NCBI GenBank assembly: GCA_015488885.1
Contig: WFMW01000066.1
Span: 1-64,000 of the forward strand
From: Gammaproteobacteria bacterium
GTDB lineage: Bacteria > Pseudomonadota > Gammaproteobacteria > SZUA-229
Direction: 5' to 3'
Length of the DNA: 64,000 bases
The notes under the pieces were generated by a model. It was not told the origin of the DNA and did no database searches. It saw only the letters and a program-made list of their open reading frames with translations. Positions 1 through 9,736 of the stretch are shown piece by piece (position 1 is the first letter of the stretch; every line of letters begins with the position of its first letter). A program made the translations under genes and the position numbers.

Positions 1-1219
1 CACGGGTGACGTTATCGCCTTTTAGCTGGATATGGCCGACATGGCCCTCGCTTAATGGCTGGTTGTGATTGTCGGTGATGCGTACACCGCAGTTACGGAT
101 AGGTTTGCCTACCGCAACGAAGGTTGTGCTGTTTGCCGGTTCGGTCGCAAACTCGACCTGGTCGCCGATGCCAAGCCGGTCACGTTTAAGGTGCAGGGTT
201 TTAATGCCACTTTCCGGTTCGGGAAAGGCCACAGCCAGGCTGGCTTCAGCCAGGCCGTATACCGGGAACATGGTGTTCGGGTTCAGGCCGTAAGTTTGCA
301 TGGCGCTGAGAAACTGCTCACAGATAGCGGCAGAGATGGGTTCAGCACCATTAAAAATCAGCCGTACAGCTGACAGGTCTATTGGCTCAATACCTTTGGC
401 AGCAAACACTTTCAGATAATGTTTATAACCAAAATTCGGTGAACACAGGATGCTGGCCCGTTTCTCGCTGGCGGCTTGCAGCCATAATAACGGGCGGCGC
501 ACAAAGGTGGCGGTATCCATAATAGTGTGCTGCATGCCGACGACAATAGCGGTAAGGTGAAAGCCGATCATACCCATGTCATGAGTCAGCGGCATCCAGC
601 TGAACAGGCTGTCGGCGGTGGTAATGGCTGCGCCTTCAATAATGGCATGAATATTGGTGAGAATATTTTTGTGGGTTAGTACCACACCTTTGGGTTCGCT
701 GGTCGAGCCGGAAGAAAACTGGATAAAGGCGGTATCGTCCGGCTGTCCTGCGTGAATCTGTCCGGGGTTGGTAATAGCGTCGATAGAGTCAGTCAGAAAA
801 CTATGCTGACGGATCATCGCCGCTTCATCTTCCCGCTGATGTGCCGCGCAGAAAGCCAGCAGTTTGTCCAGCACCTTCTGTTCGGTGTACAGATGCGGGC
901 GAGCCAGCTGTTTAAAAATGCGTAACAGTTTATAACGGTGTTCATCACCGGCCATTACCGCGACCGGTACCGGCACAATGCCGCCGTATAAACAGGCCCA
1001 GAAAGCGTCGATAAAAAACTCGTTATTGTCGGTGAACAGAATACACTCATCCCCGGCGTGAAAGCCCTGTTGCTGTAAATGCCACAAAATACCCAGGGCG
1101 CGTTGTTTGAGGTCGGCAAAACTCACCCCGGTTTCGTCGTTCTGACTGTGCAGATAATGGATTTTGAGGTCGGGATTCGCGTTGCTGTCCAGCGCTTTGG
1201 TCAGGCAGTTTATGGTCAT
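1..1219 (-). CDS. Acyl-CoA/fatty acyl-AMP ligase (AMP-binding enzyme), 3' part beyond window
   Basis: Open minus-strand frame from ATG at 1219 (MTINCLTKALDSNANPDLKIHYLHSQ...) to the window edge; AMP-binding motif FIQFSSGSTSEPKGVVLTHKNI. Absent from ORF track because it has no stop in the window. Confidence 0.9.
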   Translation of the reverse strand, partial: MTINCLTKALDSNANPDLKIHYLHSQNDETGVSFADLKQRALGILWHLQQQGFHAGDECILFTDNNEFFIDAFWACLYGGIVPVPVAVMAGDEHRYKLLRIFKQLARPHLYTEQKVLDKLLAFCAAHQREDEAAMIRQHSFLTDSIDAITNPGQIHAGQPDDTAFIQFSSGSTSEPKGVVLTHKNILTNIHAIIEGAAITTADSLFSWMPLTHDMGMIGFHLTAIVVGMQHTIMDTATFVRRPLLWLQAASEKRASILCSPNFGYKHYLKVFAAKGIEPIDLSAVRLIFNGAEPISAAICEQFLSAMQTYGLNPNTMFPVYGLAEASLAVAFPEPESGIKTLHLKRDRLGIGDQVEFATEPANSTTFVAVGKPIRNCGVRITDNHNQPLSEGHVGHIQLKGDNVTR

Positions 1220-1287
1220 AAGTTTGGCAATAAAGTTGAATGAGAATAGTTAATAGCAAAGCATCGTTTATGAATAGAAGCCGGATT

Positions 1288-2649
1288 TTAGTCCTGTCGC
1301 CGGTGCACTGTCATCATAATGCGGTTTTTTGTGCGTAAATTAATACCCGGGTCGATTTTAATGTGCTGTCCGGGTAGCAGGCTCAGGCTGAATTGTGTGC
1401 TTAGTATAGCCAGGTGGGTCTGCATTTCGATATAGGAAAAATATTCTCCGATACAACGACGTGAACCGGCAGAGAACGGAATAAACGCGTATTTATGTTT
1501 CAGGTGCTTGCCATCATTGGCAAAACGTTCAGGGTTGAAGGTTTCTGCATCGTCCCAGCAGGCCGGATCACGATGGCTGAAAAACGGTGACAGAAAAATA
1601 TCCGTACCCGCCGGTATATGAAACCCGGCCAGGCTGTCATCCGCAACAGCCTTGCGGGTAAACAGCCACACCGGCGGGTACAGGCGCAGGGTTTCGTTGA
1701 TTACCTGTTTTGTATAGGCAAGTTTTGTGACATCATCGATTTTTATGCCGCCATCATGAACCATGCTGCTCGCTTCGCTGCTCAGTCTGGCTTCAATCTG
1801 CGGATGTCGTGCCAGTTCATACCAGACCCAGTTAAGGGTGCCTGCAGAGGTTTCATGACCGGCGATAATCATGGTCATTACTTCATCCATGAGTTCTTTA
1901 TCGGTCATCCGCTTACCCTGTTTGTCGGTGGCGTACATCAGGGCATCAAGCAGGTCAGTATGATGTTCATGGTGCTTACGGCGCCGGTCAATCACGCTTT
2001 GAATCAGTGGTGCAAGCTGGCGAAACTTCATCGCGACAGCAAGGTTGCGTGCGGGGTTGGCAGTGAGAAAAGCGAACGGGTTTTCGCCGCAGGTTTGTTT
2101 CAGCGTGTCGAGGTCATCGGCAATCAGCGCACGCAAAATCAGTTCCAGCGCAAACTCACTCATTTCGGTGCTTATATCCAGAGCTTCGTGCCTGTCTGCC
2201 TTGTGTTGCCAGCGCGGGATGAGTTGCTGCGTGACCTGCTGCATCATGGCATTCATTCGATGTATATGCTTGCGGCTGAATGCAGGTTGAATCATGGTAC
2301 GCTGGCGTCGCCAGAAATCACCGTCGCTGACGATAATGCCATTACCGAGCAGCATTTTTACCCGCTCAAACCCCCGGCCCTTGATATAGTTACTGTGGTT
2401 GGAAACCAGAATCTGTTTCACTGCATCGGGATTTGTGACAATATAGGTTGCCTGTTTACGTTTCGGGATACGTACCCGGAAAATGTCACCATACTGGGTC
2501 AGCAGCCGACTTATGGCCTGTTGTGATGGCAGGTCGATATCGAGCGCCATCGGCTGTTCGGGGCCGGGTGGTAAAGGCAGGGCGGTGGTTGATTCTAGGG
2601 TATCTGGCATAATAGGATTCGCGGTGAGGGTTCGACAGGCTTTCGGCAT
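1288..2649 (-). CDS. Cytochrome P450
   Basis: Heme-binding FSAGSRRCIG, ExxR in NETLRLYPP, I-helix AGHETSAGTL. Start MPKACRTL at 2649 preferred over the ORF-track start at 2709. Confidence 0.93.
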   Translation of the reverse strand: MPKACRTLTANPIMPDTLESTTALPLPPGPEQPMALDIDLPSQQAISRLLTQYGDIFRVRIPKRKQATYIVTNPDAVKQILVSNHSNYIKGRGFERVKMLLGNGIIVSDGDFWRRQRTMIQPAFSRKHIHRMNAMMQQVTQQLIPRWQHKADRHEALDISTEMSEFALELILRALIADDLDTLKQTCGENPFAFLTANPARNLAVAMKFRQLAPLIQSVIDRRRKHHEHHTDLLDALMYATDKQGKRMTDKELMDEVMTMIIAGHETSAGTLNWVWYELARHPQIEARLSSEASSMVHDGGIKIDDVTKLAYTKQVINETLRLYPPVWLFTRKAVADDSLAGFHIPAGTDIFLSPFFSHRDPACWDDAETFNPERFANDGKHLKHKYAFIPFSAGSRRCIGEYFSYIEMQTHLAILSTQFSLSLLPGQHIKIDPGINLRTKNRIMMTVHRRQD

Positions 2650-2660
2650 AAATAATTCCA

Positions 2661-3401
2661 ATGACACGATTATATTATACATGGTCTGCTGACGATAAAA
2701 ATCAGTCAATGATTGACGAATCGGTACGCCAGCGCTGGTTAGCCCGGCTGCCGGTTGACAAAAAGCAGGCTATTTGCCGTTTATTGCATCGGGGTCATCA
2801 GGATCGTTCCCTGCTTGGTCTGTGCTTATTGTCTTCGGCGGCGCGGGAGATGCGCATTCTCGACCCGCTGGGGCAGGCTTTTCAGCTGGCGGATATTATT
2901 TACCCGGACAGTGGTAAACCCCGATGGCAACACCAGGCGGCTACCGGTTTTGATTTTAATATCAGCCATTCCGCCAATCTGGTAGTCACCGTGGTCAGCG
3001 AAACCCTGCAGGTTGGCGTGGATGTGGAAAAAATCCGCCCGTTAAGACGTTTGAATTTCAGATCGGTTATGCGAGCGGAGGAACTGGCGATTATTCAGCA
3101 TCAACCGGCCCGTTTCTTTGAGTTGTGGTCGATAAAAGAAGCGGTGGTCAAAGCGGCAGACAGCGCGGGCCTGTCGCGGATGCGTGAAGTGCAGATCAAT
3201 AATATTGAACAGGCTGGGCTTAGCGACTGGGTTGCACATTTTGACAACCGTGACTGGTATGTTCATGCCCTGTCGATTGCCCCCGGCTTTTGCATGATGG
3301 TGGCCGCGTCTGCACCCGTTGTTTATCTGCCGGTTCGTGTACTCGCAATACGTGATCTGTTACGCATGAAACCTTACAGACGGTATAATCCAGCCCCATG
3401 A
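2661..3401 (+). CDS. 4'-phosphopantetheinyl transferase (Sfp/HetI-like)
   Basis: Motifs VGVDVEKIRPLR and FFELWSIKEAVVKA, FNISHSANLVV. Confidence 0.9.
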   Translation: MTRLYYTWSADDKNQSMIDESVRQRWLARLPVDKKQAICRLLHRGHQDRSLLGLCLLSSAAREMRILDPLGQAFQLADIIYPDSGKPRWQHQAATGFDFNISHSANLVVTVVSETLQVGVDVEKIRPLRRLNFRSVMRAEELAIIQHQPARFFELWSIKEAVVKAADSAGLSRMREVQINNIEQAGLSDWVAHFDNRDWYVHALSIAPGFCMMVAASAPVVYLPVRVLAIRDLLRMKPYRRYNPAP

Positions 3402-4192
3402 CTAATCATCCATACGGAAAAAAGCCAACTGATCAACACAGTTCAGCAACAGAAAGGGGAACAGATAAAGTTGCCGATTCGGTTGTGGATAAGACAGCGG
3501 CCCTGTCTGCCTATGCCTCACCGAAAAGCCTTAAACAACGCCTGAAATTTGCGCTGTTAACACCATTGTTGAAGCTGCTGGTCACTATTATCTGGTCTAG
3601 CTGCCGGGTAAAAATTGTCGGTCAGGCCAATATGGACAAAGTGCTGGCAGACGGTAAGGCCGTTATTCCCTGCTACTGGCATCAACAGCATCTGTTCTGT
3701 GGCTGGTATATGTTGCAGCAGCTTCAGCATGGCCTCAAAGTCGGCTTTTTAATCAGCCCGTCGAAGGATGGTGATATGCCAGCACAAATTGTCGCGGCTC
3801 GTGGCGCCAGGGTCATTCGGGGTTCCTCCACGCGCACCGGTGCCCATGCCCTGCGCGAGATGTATCAGCTCATCGCCAAAGACGGGGTTTCGCCTGTTAC
3901 CACTGCGGACGGCCCAACCGGGCCAATTTTCAGGTTCAAACCTGGCGCCGTGATGTTATCGCGGATGACAGGCGCAGCCATGCTGCCGCTTGCCTGCGCC
4001 GCCGCCAGAGCCTGGTACCTGTCTTCATGGGACAGGTTTATGCTGCCCAAACCGTTTACCCGGATAGTGGTAGCCATCGGTGAACCAGTTGTGGTCGATC
4101 CAGGACAATCGAGCAAAAATTTAATGCCGGTACAGTTACAAATGGAGCAGGCCGTTAATGCAATGATGAAAGTAGCAAAAGAAAACCTTTAA
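3398..4192 (+). CDS. DUF374 lysophospholipid acyltransferase family protein
   Basis: CYWHQQH and ISPSKDGDMPAQIVAARGARVIRGSSTRTGAHALREM...TADGPTGP motifs typical of DUF374. Confidence 0.88.
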   Translation: MTNHPYGKKPTDQHSSATERGTDKVADSVVDKTAALSAYASPKSLKQRLKFALLTPLLKLLVTIIWSSCRVKIVGQANMDKVLADGKAVIPCYWHQQHLFCGWYMLQQLQHGLKVGFLISPSKDGDMPAQIVAARGARVIRGSSTRTGAHALREMYQLIAKDGVSPVTTADGPTGPIFRFKPGAVMLSRMTGAAMLPLACAAARAWYLSSWDRFMLPKPFTRIVVAIGEPVVVDPGQSSKNLMPVQLQMEQAVNAMMKVAKENL

Positions 4193-4337
4193 TGTTTGCA
4201 GGAAAAACAGGGCTATACCGACAATTCGTGCATGTTAGGTGCCTGATGGTGTAAAATAGCCGGTTTTAATCCTTACAGCTTGATTCCGGTGCATAAGGCC
4301 GGTTTAACGATGACTTCAATGCATACCCGAAAATTTT

Positions 4338-5528
4338 GTGAATAACACCTTTCTGCCTTTATCACGACCCGCACTTACTGACCAGGATATTGCTGCAGTG
4401 GCGGATGTATTACGCTCTGGCTGGATTACTACCGGCGCAAAAAATGCTGAGCTGGAAGCGCTGGTCTGTGATATAACCGGGGCAAACTATGCGGTGGCAT
4501 TTACCTCAGCCACCGCAGCGATGCATCTATTATTGCACGCGCTGGATATTGGTCCGGGTGATGAAGTCATCACCCCTTCCATGACCTGGGTATCAATGCC
4601 CAATCAAATTGAGCTGCGCGGTGCGAAACCGGTCTTTGTCGATATTGACAAAGATACCCTGATGACCACGGCTGAACGGATTGAGCCGCTGATTACCGAA
4701 CGTACAAAACTGATAGTACCGGTGCATTTTGCCGGTGCTTCACTGGATCTGGCACCGCTGCGGGCACTGGCGGAACGATATGATATTTTACTGGTCGAAG
4801 ATGCTGCGCATGCCATGGGAGCCGCTTATCAGGGACAGCCGATCGGGCAAAGTGGTACGGCTATTTTCTCCTTTCATCCGATAAAAAATATTACCACCGG
4901 TGAAGGCGGCATGTTGTGTACCGATAACGAGCAACTGGCACAAACCATGCGTTCACTGCGTTTTCATGGTCTGGGCGTGGATGCGTTTGATCGTGAAACC
5001 TGCGGTCGTGCGCCCCAGGCCGAGGTGTTAATGCCGGGCTATAAATACAATTTGCCCGATATGAATGCGGTGCTGGGGCTGGGGCAGTTGCAACGCCTGG
5101 CGGAATTGAACGCAAAACGCGCTGAACTGGCTGCGCGGTATCTCGAACAATTACAGCCCATAGCGGAAATTACCCCGCTGGGCCTGCCCGATTATGACAT
5201 GCTGCATTGCTGGCATCTGTTTATTATTCGACTGGATATCGACCGGGCAGGTATCGACCGCGATGCATTTATGGCAGCGTTGAAACGTCGCAATATAGGT
5301 AGCGGGCTGCATTTTCGTGCGGTGCATGAACAGAATTTTTTCGCTGGCAAATATTATGCGACACAGCCGGCGGATAACACCACAGAGCTGGACAACACCT
5401 GCTGGAACGCAGCACGGATCTGTTCTTTGCCATTGTTTCCAGCTATGACGGCTGATGATGTTGATCGTGTGGTGACCACAATACGTGAGGTGCTGGCGGA
5501 AGCGGCAGCAAAACTATTGCAGCGGTAA
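4338..5528 (+). CDS. arnB: UDP-4-amino-4-deoxy-L-arabinose--oxoglutarate aminotransferase (GTG start)
   Basis: DegT/DnrJ/EryC1 family; SGWITTGAKNAELE, EDAAHAMGAAYQG, FSFHPIKNITTGEGGM; first gene of arn operon. Confidence 0.93.
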   Translation: MNNTFLPLSRPALTDQDIAAVADVLRSGWITTGAKNAELEALVCDITGANYAVAFTSATAAMHLLLHALDIGPGDEVITPSMTWVSMPNQIELRGAKPVFVDIDKDTLMTTAERIEPLITERTKLIVPVHFAGASLDLAPLRALAERYDILLVEDAAHAMGAAYQGQPIGQSGTAIFSFHPIKNITTGEGGMLCTDNEQLAQTMRSLRFHGLGVDAFDRETCGRAPQAEVLMPGYKYNLPDMNAVLGLGQLQRLAELNAKRAELAARYLEQLQPIAEITPLGLPDYDMLHCWHLFIIRLDIDRAGIDRDAFMAALKRRNIGSGLHFRAVHEQNFFAGKYYATQPADNTTELDNTCWNAARICSLPLFPAMTADDVDRVVTTIREVLAEAAAKLLQR

Positions 5529-5579
5529 AGTAAAAACTGAGAACCCGGATTAATGAAACCCAGCTTAATTTAATTAACT

Positions 5580-6563
5580 ATGAACGATTTATGTAACAGC
5601 GAATTCAGTCGTGACATCCAGCTTGATATCAAGCTGGTTTCCATGGTGGCGCCGGTATACAACGAAGAAGTCAATGTAGAAGAACTGATTCAGCGGTGTG
5701 TGGCTGTCGGTGAAAGTCTGGACAGTGATTATGAGCTGATCCTGGTGGATGATGGCAGTAAAGACCATTCTGCACAACTGATTACCGAGGCGGCGAATAA
5801 ACACAAGGGCAATCTTATCGGCGTATTATTGAACCGGAATTATGGTCAGCATGCGGCGGTGATGGCCGGGCTGGCACAGTCAAAAGGTGATGTTGTGGTG
5901 ACGCTGGATGCTGACCTGCAAAATCCACCGGAAGAAATCCCCAAACTGCTGGAAAAATCCAGCCAGGGTTTTGATGTGGTTGGCAGTGTACGCCAGCATC
6001 GGCAGGACACCTTCTTTCGACGTAGCGCCTCGAAAGTCATCAACCGGGCGGTACAGAAAGCCACCGGGGTAATGATGAGCGATTATGGCTGTATGTTGCG
6101 TGCCTACCACCGCAGCGTCGTCGATGCCATGCTGGCCTGCCACGAGCGCAGTACCTTTATTCCGGTGCTGGCCAATAGCTTTGCACGTAATACCTGTGAA
6201 GTGCCGGTCGCACACGCTGACCGTAGCAAGGATGAAACCAAATACAGCATGATGAAACTGATTAATTTACAGTTTGATCTGCTAACCAGTATGACAACCT
6301 TCCCGCTACGCCTGTTGAGCGTACTCGGTGGTCTGCTGGCACTGGCCGGCTTTGCCTTCAGCCTGTTGTTACTGGTTACGCGTTTTATTTATGGCGCAGA
6401 CTGGGCCGGTGAAGGTGTGTTTACCGTGTTTGCCATTCTGTTTATCTTTATTGGCGTACAATTACTGGCCATGGGTTTATTAGGGGAATATATTGGTCGA
6501 ATTTATCACGATGTGCGCGCCCGGCCACGTTATTTTGTGCATAAGGTTGTGGGCTGTGAATAA
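5580..6563 (+). CDS. arnC: Undecaprenyl-phosphate 4-deoxy-4-formamido-L-arabinose transferase (GT2)
   Basis: GT2 motifs [32 protein letters not shown]; two C-terminal TM segments; operon context. Confidence 0.93.
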   Translation: MNDLCNSEFSRDIQLDIKLVSMVAPVYNEEVNVEELIQRCVAVGESLDSDYELILVDDGSKDHSAQLITEAANKHKGNLIGVLLNRNYGQHAAVMAGLAQSKGDVVVTLDADLQNPPEEIPKLLEKSSQGFDVVGSVRQHRQDTFFRRSASKVINRAVQKATGVMMSDYGCMLRAYHRSVVDAMLACHERSTFIPVLANSFARNTCEVPVAHADRSKDETKYSMMKLINLQFDLLTSMTTFPLRLLSVLGGLLALAGFAFSLLLLVTRFIYGADWAGEGVFTVFAILFIFIGVQLLAMGLLGEYIGRIYHDVRARPRYFVHKVVGCE

Positions 6564-6833
6564 CAACAATAGTCACTTATAGTGATAATATAATTTGTCA
6601 GGATGACTTTTTTGATGTTCAATAATGATATTTTATAGCGCCTTGTTGCCATGTTCTGTGTGGGAATACTTTGCATAGCTGGCGGGCAACGTAAAGGTAG
6701 TACAGGTTCGCTACAGGAGTATGGGAACCAGTAATTCCGGAATATGCCAGGATGACTTTTTCAGGGATGAGCAATGATTGATAACGATTTATTGATCACT
6801 ATTTATTAATAACTAATTTTCCAAGAGGATTTC

Positions 6834-8831
6834 ATGAGAGCGATAGTAACGGCTTATCATAATATGGGCTGCGAAGGGCTGCAAGCGCTGATTCGCAATG
6901 GTTTTGAAGTGGTAGCAGTGTTTACCTATGCCGATGACAAGGATGAGAACATCTGGTTCGATTCGGTGGCAGAACTGGCGGCGCGGCATAATATTCCGGT
7001 TTATACCCCGGATGATATTAACCATCCGCTGTGGCTGGAAAAGATACGTGAGATGCAGCCCGATATGCTGTTTTCTTTTTATTATCGCGACATTCTCTCA
7101 AAACAACTGCTGGCGATTCCCGCGAAAGGCAGTTTTAATCTGCATGGCTCTTTGTTACCCAAATACCGTGGTCGGGTACCGACCAACTGGGCAATTATTA
7201 ATGGTGAAACCCGAACCGGGGTAACCCTGCATTGCATGACCGAAAATACGGATGATGGTGATATTGTCTGTCAGCAAGAGGTCGCTATTGATGCCGTAGA
7301 TACTGCAAAAACGGTAATGGACAAGCAGGTTGAAGCTGCTGGTATTATGCTGGATGAATGTCTGCCGCCCATAAAATCCGGCACGGCTAACTTTACCCCG
7401 CAGGATTCGGCAGCTGCCAGCTATTATGGTGGTCGACAGCCCGAAGATGGTACCATTGACTGGCATCAGTCAGCAACCCGGATTCATAATCTGGTACGGG
7501 CAGTAACCCGACCATATCCGGGTGCTTTTACTTATGCGGGACAACGCAAAGTGCTGGTGTGGGATGTAGAACCTCAGGCACTGGAAAGTGATGCCCGTCC
7601 GGGAACAATCCTTTCTGTTGACCCGCTGGATATTGCCTGCGGAGAAGGTGTCGTACGTGTCAAGTTTGGTCAGCAGCAGGACGGGGTGTTCAGTTCAGGT
7701 TCACAACTGGCAAGAAACCTGAATCTGGTGAAAGGAATGCGCCTGGGGCCTAAATTTGAAAGAACCTCGAAAGGCAGAAAAACAAAAGTCTTAATTCTTG
7801 GCGTAAACGGTTTTATCGGCAATGCGCTGGTCGAACGCTTGCTCAAGGATGGTGGTTATGAGGTACACGGCCTGGATTTATCCAATAGCTCACTTACCCG
7901 TCTATTAGATGAACCTGATTTTCATTTTCATGAAGGCGATATTACGGTTCACCGTGAATGGATTGAATATAATGTTAAAAAATGTGATGTGGTATTACCC
8001 TTAATTGCCATTGCCACACCGATTGAATATACCCGCAATCCACTGCGGGTATTTGAACTCGATTTTGAAGAAAATCTGCGTATTGTGCGCTATTGCGCCA
8101 AATATGGCACCCGTATATTATTTCCATCAACCTCAGAAGTTTATGGTATGTGTACCGATGAGGAGTTTGATGAGAATACATCACATCTGGTAACGGGGCC
8201 CATTGAAAAACAACGCTGGATTTATTCAACCAGTAAACAGCTAATGGATCGGGTAATCTGGGCTTATGGTCAGAAAACGGGGATGCCGTTTACTCTATTC
8301 CGTCCTTTTAACTGGATCGGGCCACGACTGGATTCCCTGGACTCTGCCCGTATCGGCAGCTCACGTGCGATTACTCAGCTAATTCTGAATCTGGTGGAAG
8401 GCACACCGATACAGTTGATTGATGGTGGCGAACAGAAACGTTGTTTTACCGATGTTAGTGAAGGTATAGAATGCCTGTTCCGGATTATTGAAAATAAAAA
8501 TGGCTGTGCCGACGGGCAGATATTTAATATCGGTTTTCCGGAAAATGAAGCCAGCATTAAACGTATGGCTGAAGTTCTGGTGGAAAAATTCGAAAAACAT
8601 CCCTTACGTGACCATTTTCCACCTTTTGCCGGTATGGTTGAAACCGAAAGCCGTACCTATTATGGCGATGGTTATCAGGATGTACAACATCGTCGCCCCA
8701 GCATTGACAATGCACGTAAGCTTTTAGGCTGGAACCCGGTGAAAACCATGGATAAATCCATTGATGATACCCTCGATTATTTCCTGCAGGATTATATAAA
8801 ATCAACTGCTGACGATGAAACCACAGAGTAA
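6834..8831 (+). CDS. arnA: Bifunctional UDP-4-amino-L-Ara formyltransferase / UDP-GlcA oxidative decarboxylase
   Basis: N-terminal formyltransferase ([24 protein letters not shown]) fused to SDR ([20 protein letters not shown] ... [16 protein letters not shown]). Confidence 0.96.
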   Translation: MRAIVTAYHNMGCEGLQALIRNGFEVVAVFTYADDKDENIWFDSVAELAARHNIPVYTPDDINHPLWLEKIREMQPDMLFSFYYRDILSKQLLAIPAKGSFNLHGSLLPKYRGRVPTNWAIINGETRTGVTLHCMTENTDDGDIVCQQEVAIDAVDTAKTVMDKQVEAAGIMLDECLPPIKSGTANFTPQDSAAASYYGGRQPEDGTIDWHQSATRIHNLVRAVTRPYPGAFTYAGQRKVLVWDVEPQALESDARPGTILSVDPLDIACGEGVVRVKFGQQQDGVFSSGSQLARNLNLVKGMRLGPKFERTSKGRKTKVLILGVNGFIGNALVERLLKDGGYEVHGLDLSNSSLTRLLDEPDFHFHEGDITVHREWIEYNVKKCDVVLPLIAIATPIEYTRNPLRVFELDFEENLRIVRYCAKYGTRILFPSTSEVYGMCTDEEFDENTSHLVTGPIEKQRWIYSTSKQLMDRVIWAYGQKTGMPFTLFRPFNWIGPRLDSLDSARIGSSRAITQLILNLVEGTPIQLIDGGEQKRCFTDVSEGIECLFRIIENKNGCADGQIFNIGFPENEASIKRMAEVLVEKFEKHPLRDHFPPFAGMVETESRTYYGDGYQDVQHRRPSIDNARKLLGWNPVKTMDKSIDDTLDYFLQDYIKSTADDETTE

Positions 8832-8836
8832 CGTCT

Positions 8837-9736
8837 TTGACTGAAAAGGAAATTTTATCCGGTCTGCGTATTGATGTGGACACCTTTCGAGGCACGCGTG
8901 ATGGCGTGCCTCAATTATTGCAGATACTGGAAAAACATCAGCTACAGGCCAGCTTTTTTTTCAGCGTTGGGCCGGACAATATGGGGCGGCATTTATGGCG
9001 CCTGCTGAAACCGGCATTTTTGCTAAAAATGCTACGTTCAAAAGCAGCCAGTTTGTACGGCTGGGATATTTTATTGCGCGGTACGTTCTGGCCGGGGCCG
9101 CTAATTGGCAAGCAGCTGGCGGCTATTATCCGCCAGACTAAACAGGCCGGGCACGAAATCGGTTTTCATGCCTGGGATCATCATCGCTGGCAGATGCAGG
9201 TTGAGGCTATGTCAGATGCACAGATCAGCGAGGAAATCCGCAAAGGTGTCGAAGCCTTAACCGCCATCACTGGTGCAGCACCTACCAGTTCCGCTGCCGC
9301 TGGCTGGAAGGCCAATGCAGCGGTAATCAGGCAGAAACAGGCATTTGGTTTCAGTTATAACAGCGATTGCCGGGGTCACAGTATTTTTATTCCTCGGATT
9401 AAAGGCCGTCAATATGCCCCGCAGATTCCGGTTACCCTGCCCACCTACGATGAAACCATTGGCCATAATGGCATCACGGCAGCAAGCTATAATGGTTATC
9501 TGCTCAGTCTGTTTCAGCCAGATCAGCTAAATGTATTAACCATTCATGCCGAGGTGGAAGGCATTGTCTGTGCACAAATATTCGACGACTTTTTAGGTCG
9601 TGCAAAACAGCAGGCCATTCATTTCGTACCATTAAAACAGTTGCTTCCGAATGATAGAGCAAGCATTCCAACCGGAAATATAATCAGCAGGGCATTACCC
9701 GGGCGAGAAGGTTCGGTATGCTGGCAGGGTGAATAA
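8837..9736 (+). CDS. arnD: 4-deoxy-4-formamido-L-arabinose-phosphoundecaprenol deformylase (TTG start)
   Basis: NodB-type deacetylase: LRIDVDTFRGTRDGVPQLL, GFHAWDHHRWQ; operon context. Confidence 0.93.
   Translation: MTEKEILSGLRIDVDTFRGTRDGVPQLLQILEKHQLQASFFFSVGPDNMGRHLWRLLKPAFLLKMLRSKAASLYGWDILLRGTFWPGPLIGKQLAAIIRQTKQAGHEIGFHAWDHHRWQMQVEAMSDAQISEEIRKGVEALTAITGAAPTSSAAAGWKANAAVIRQKQAFGFSYNSDCRGHSIFIPRIKGRQYAPQIPVTLPTYDETIGHNGITAASYNGYLLSLFQPDQLNVLTIHAEVEGIVCAQIFDDFLGRAKQQAIHFVPLKQLLPNDRASIPTGNIISRALPGREGSVCWQGE

Noticed and set aside
1047-1259. 70-aa minus-strand ORF
   Set aside because: Out of frame with the real acyl-AMP ligase, which occupies this region and starts at 1219.
1618-2526. 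302-aa plus-strand ORF
   Set aside because: Fully antisense to a convincing cytochrome P450; no recognisable motifs; shadow ORF.
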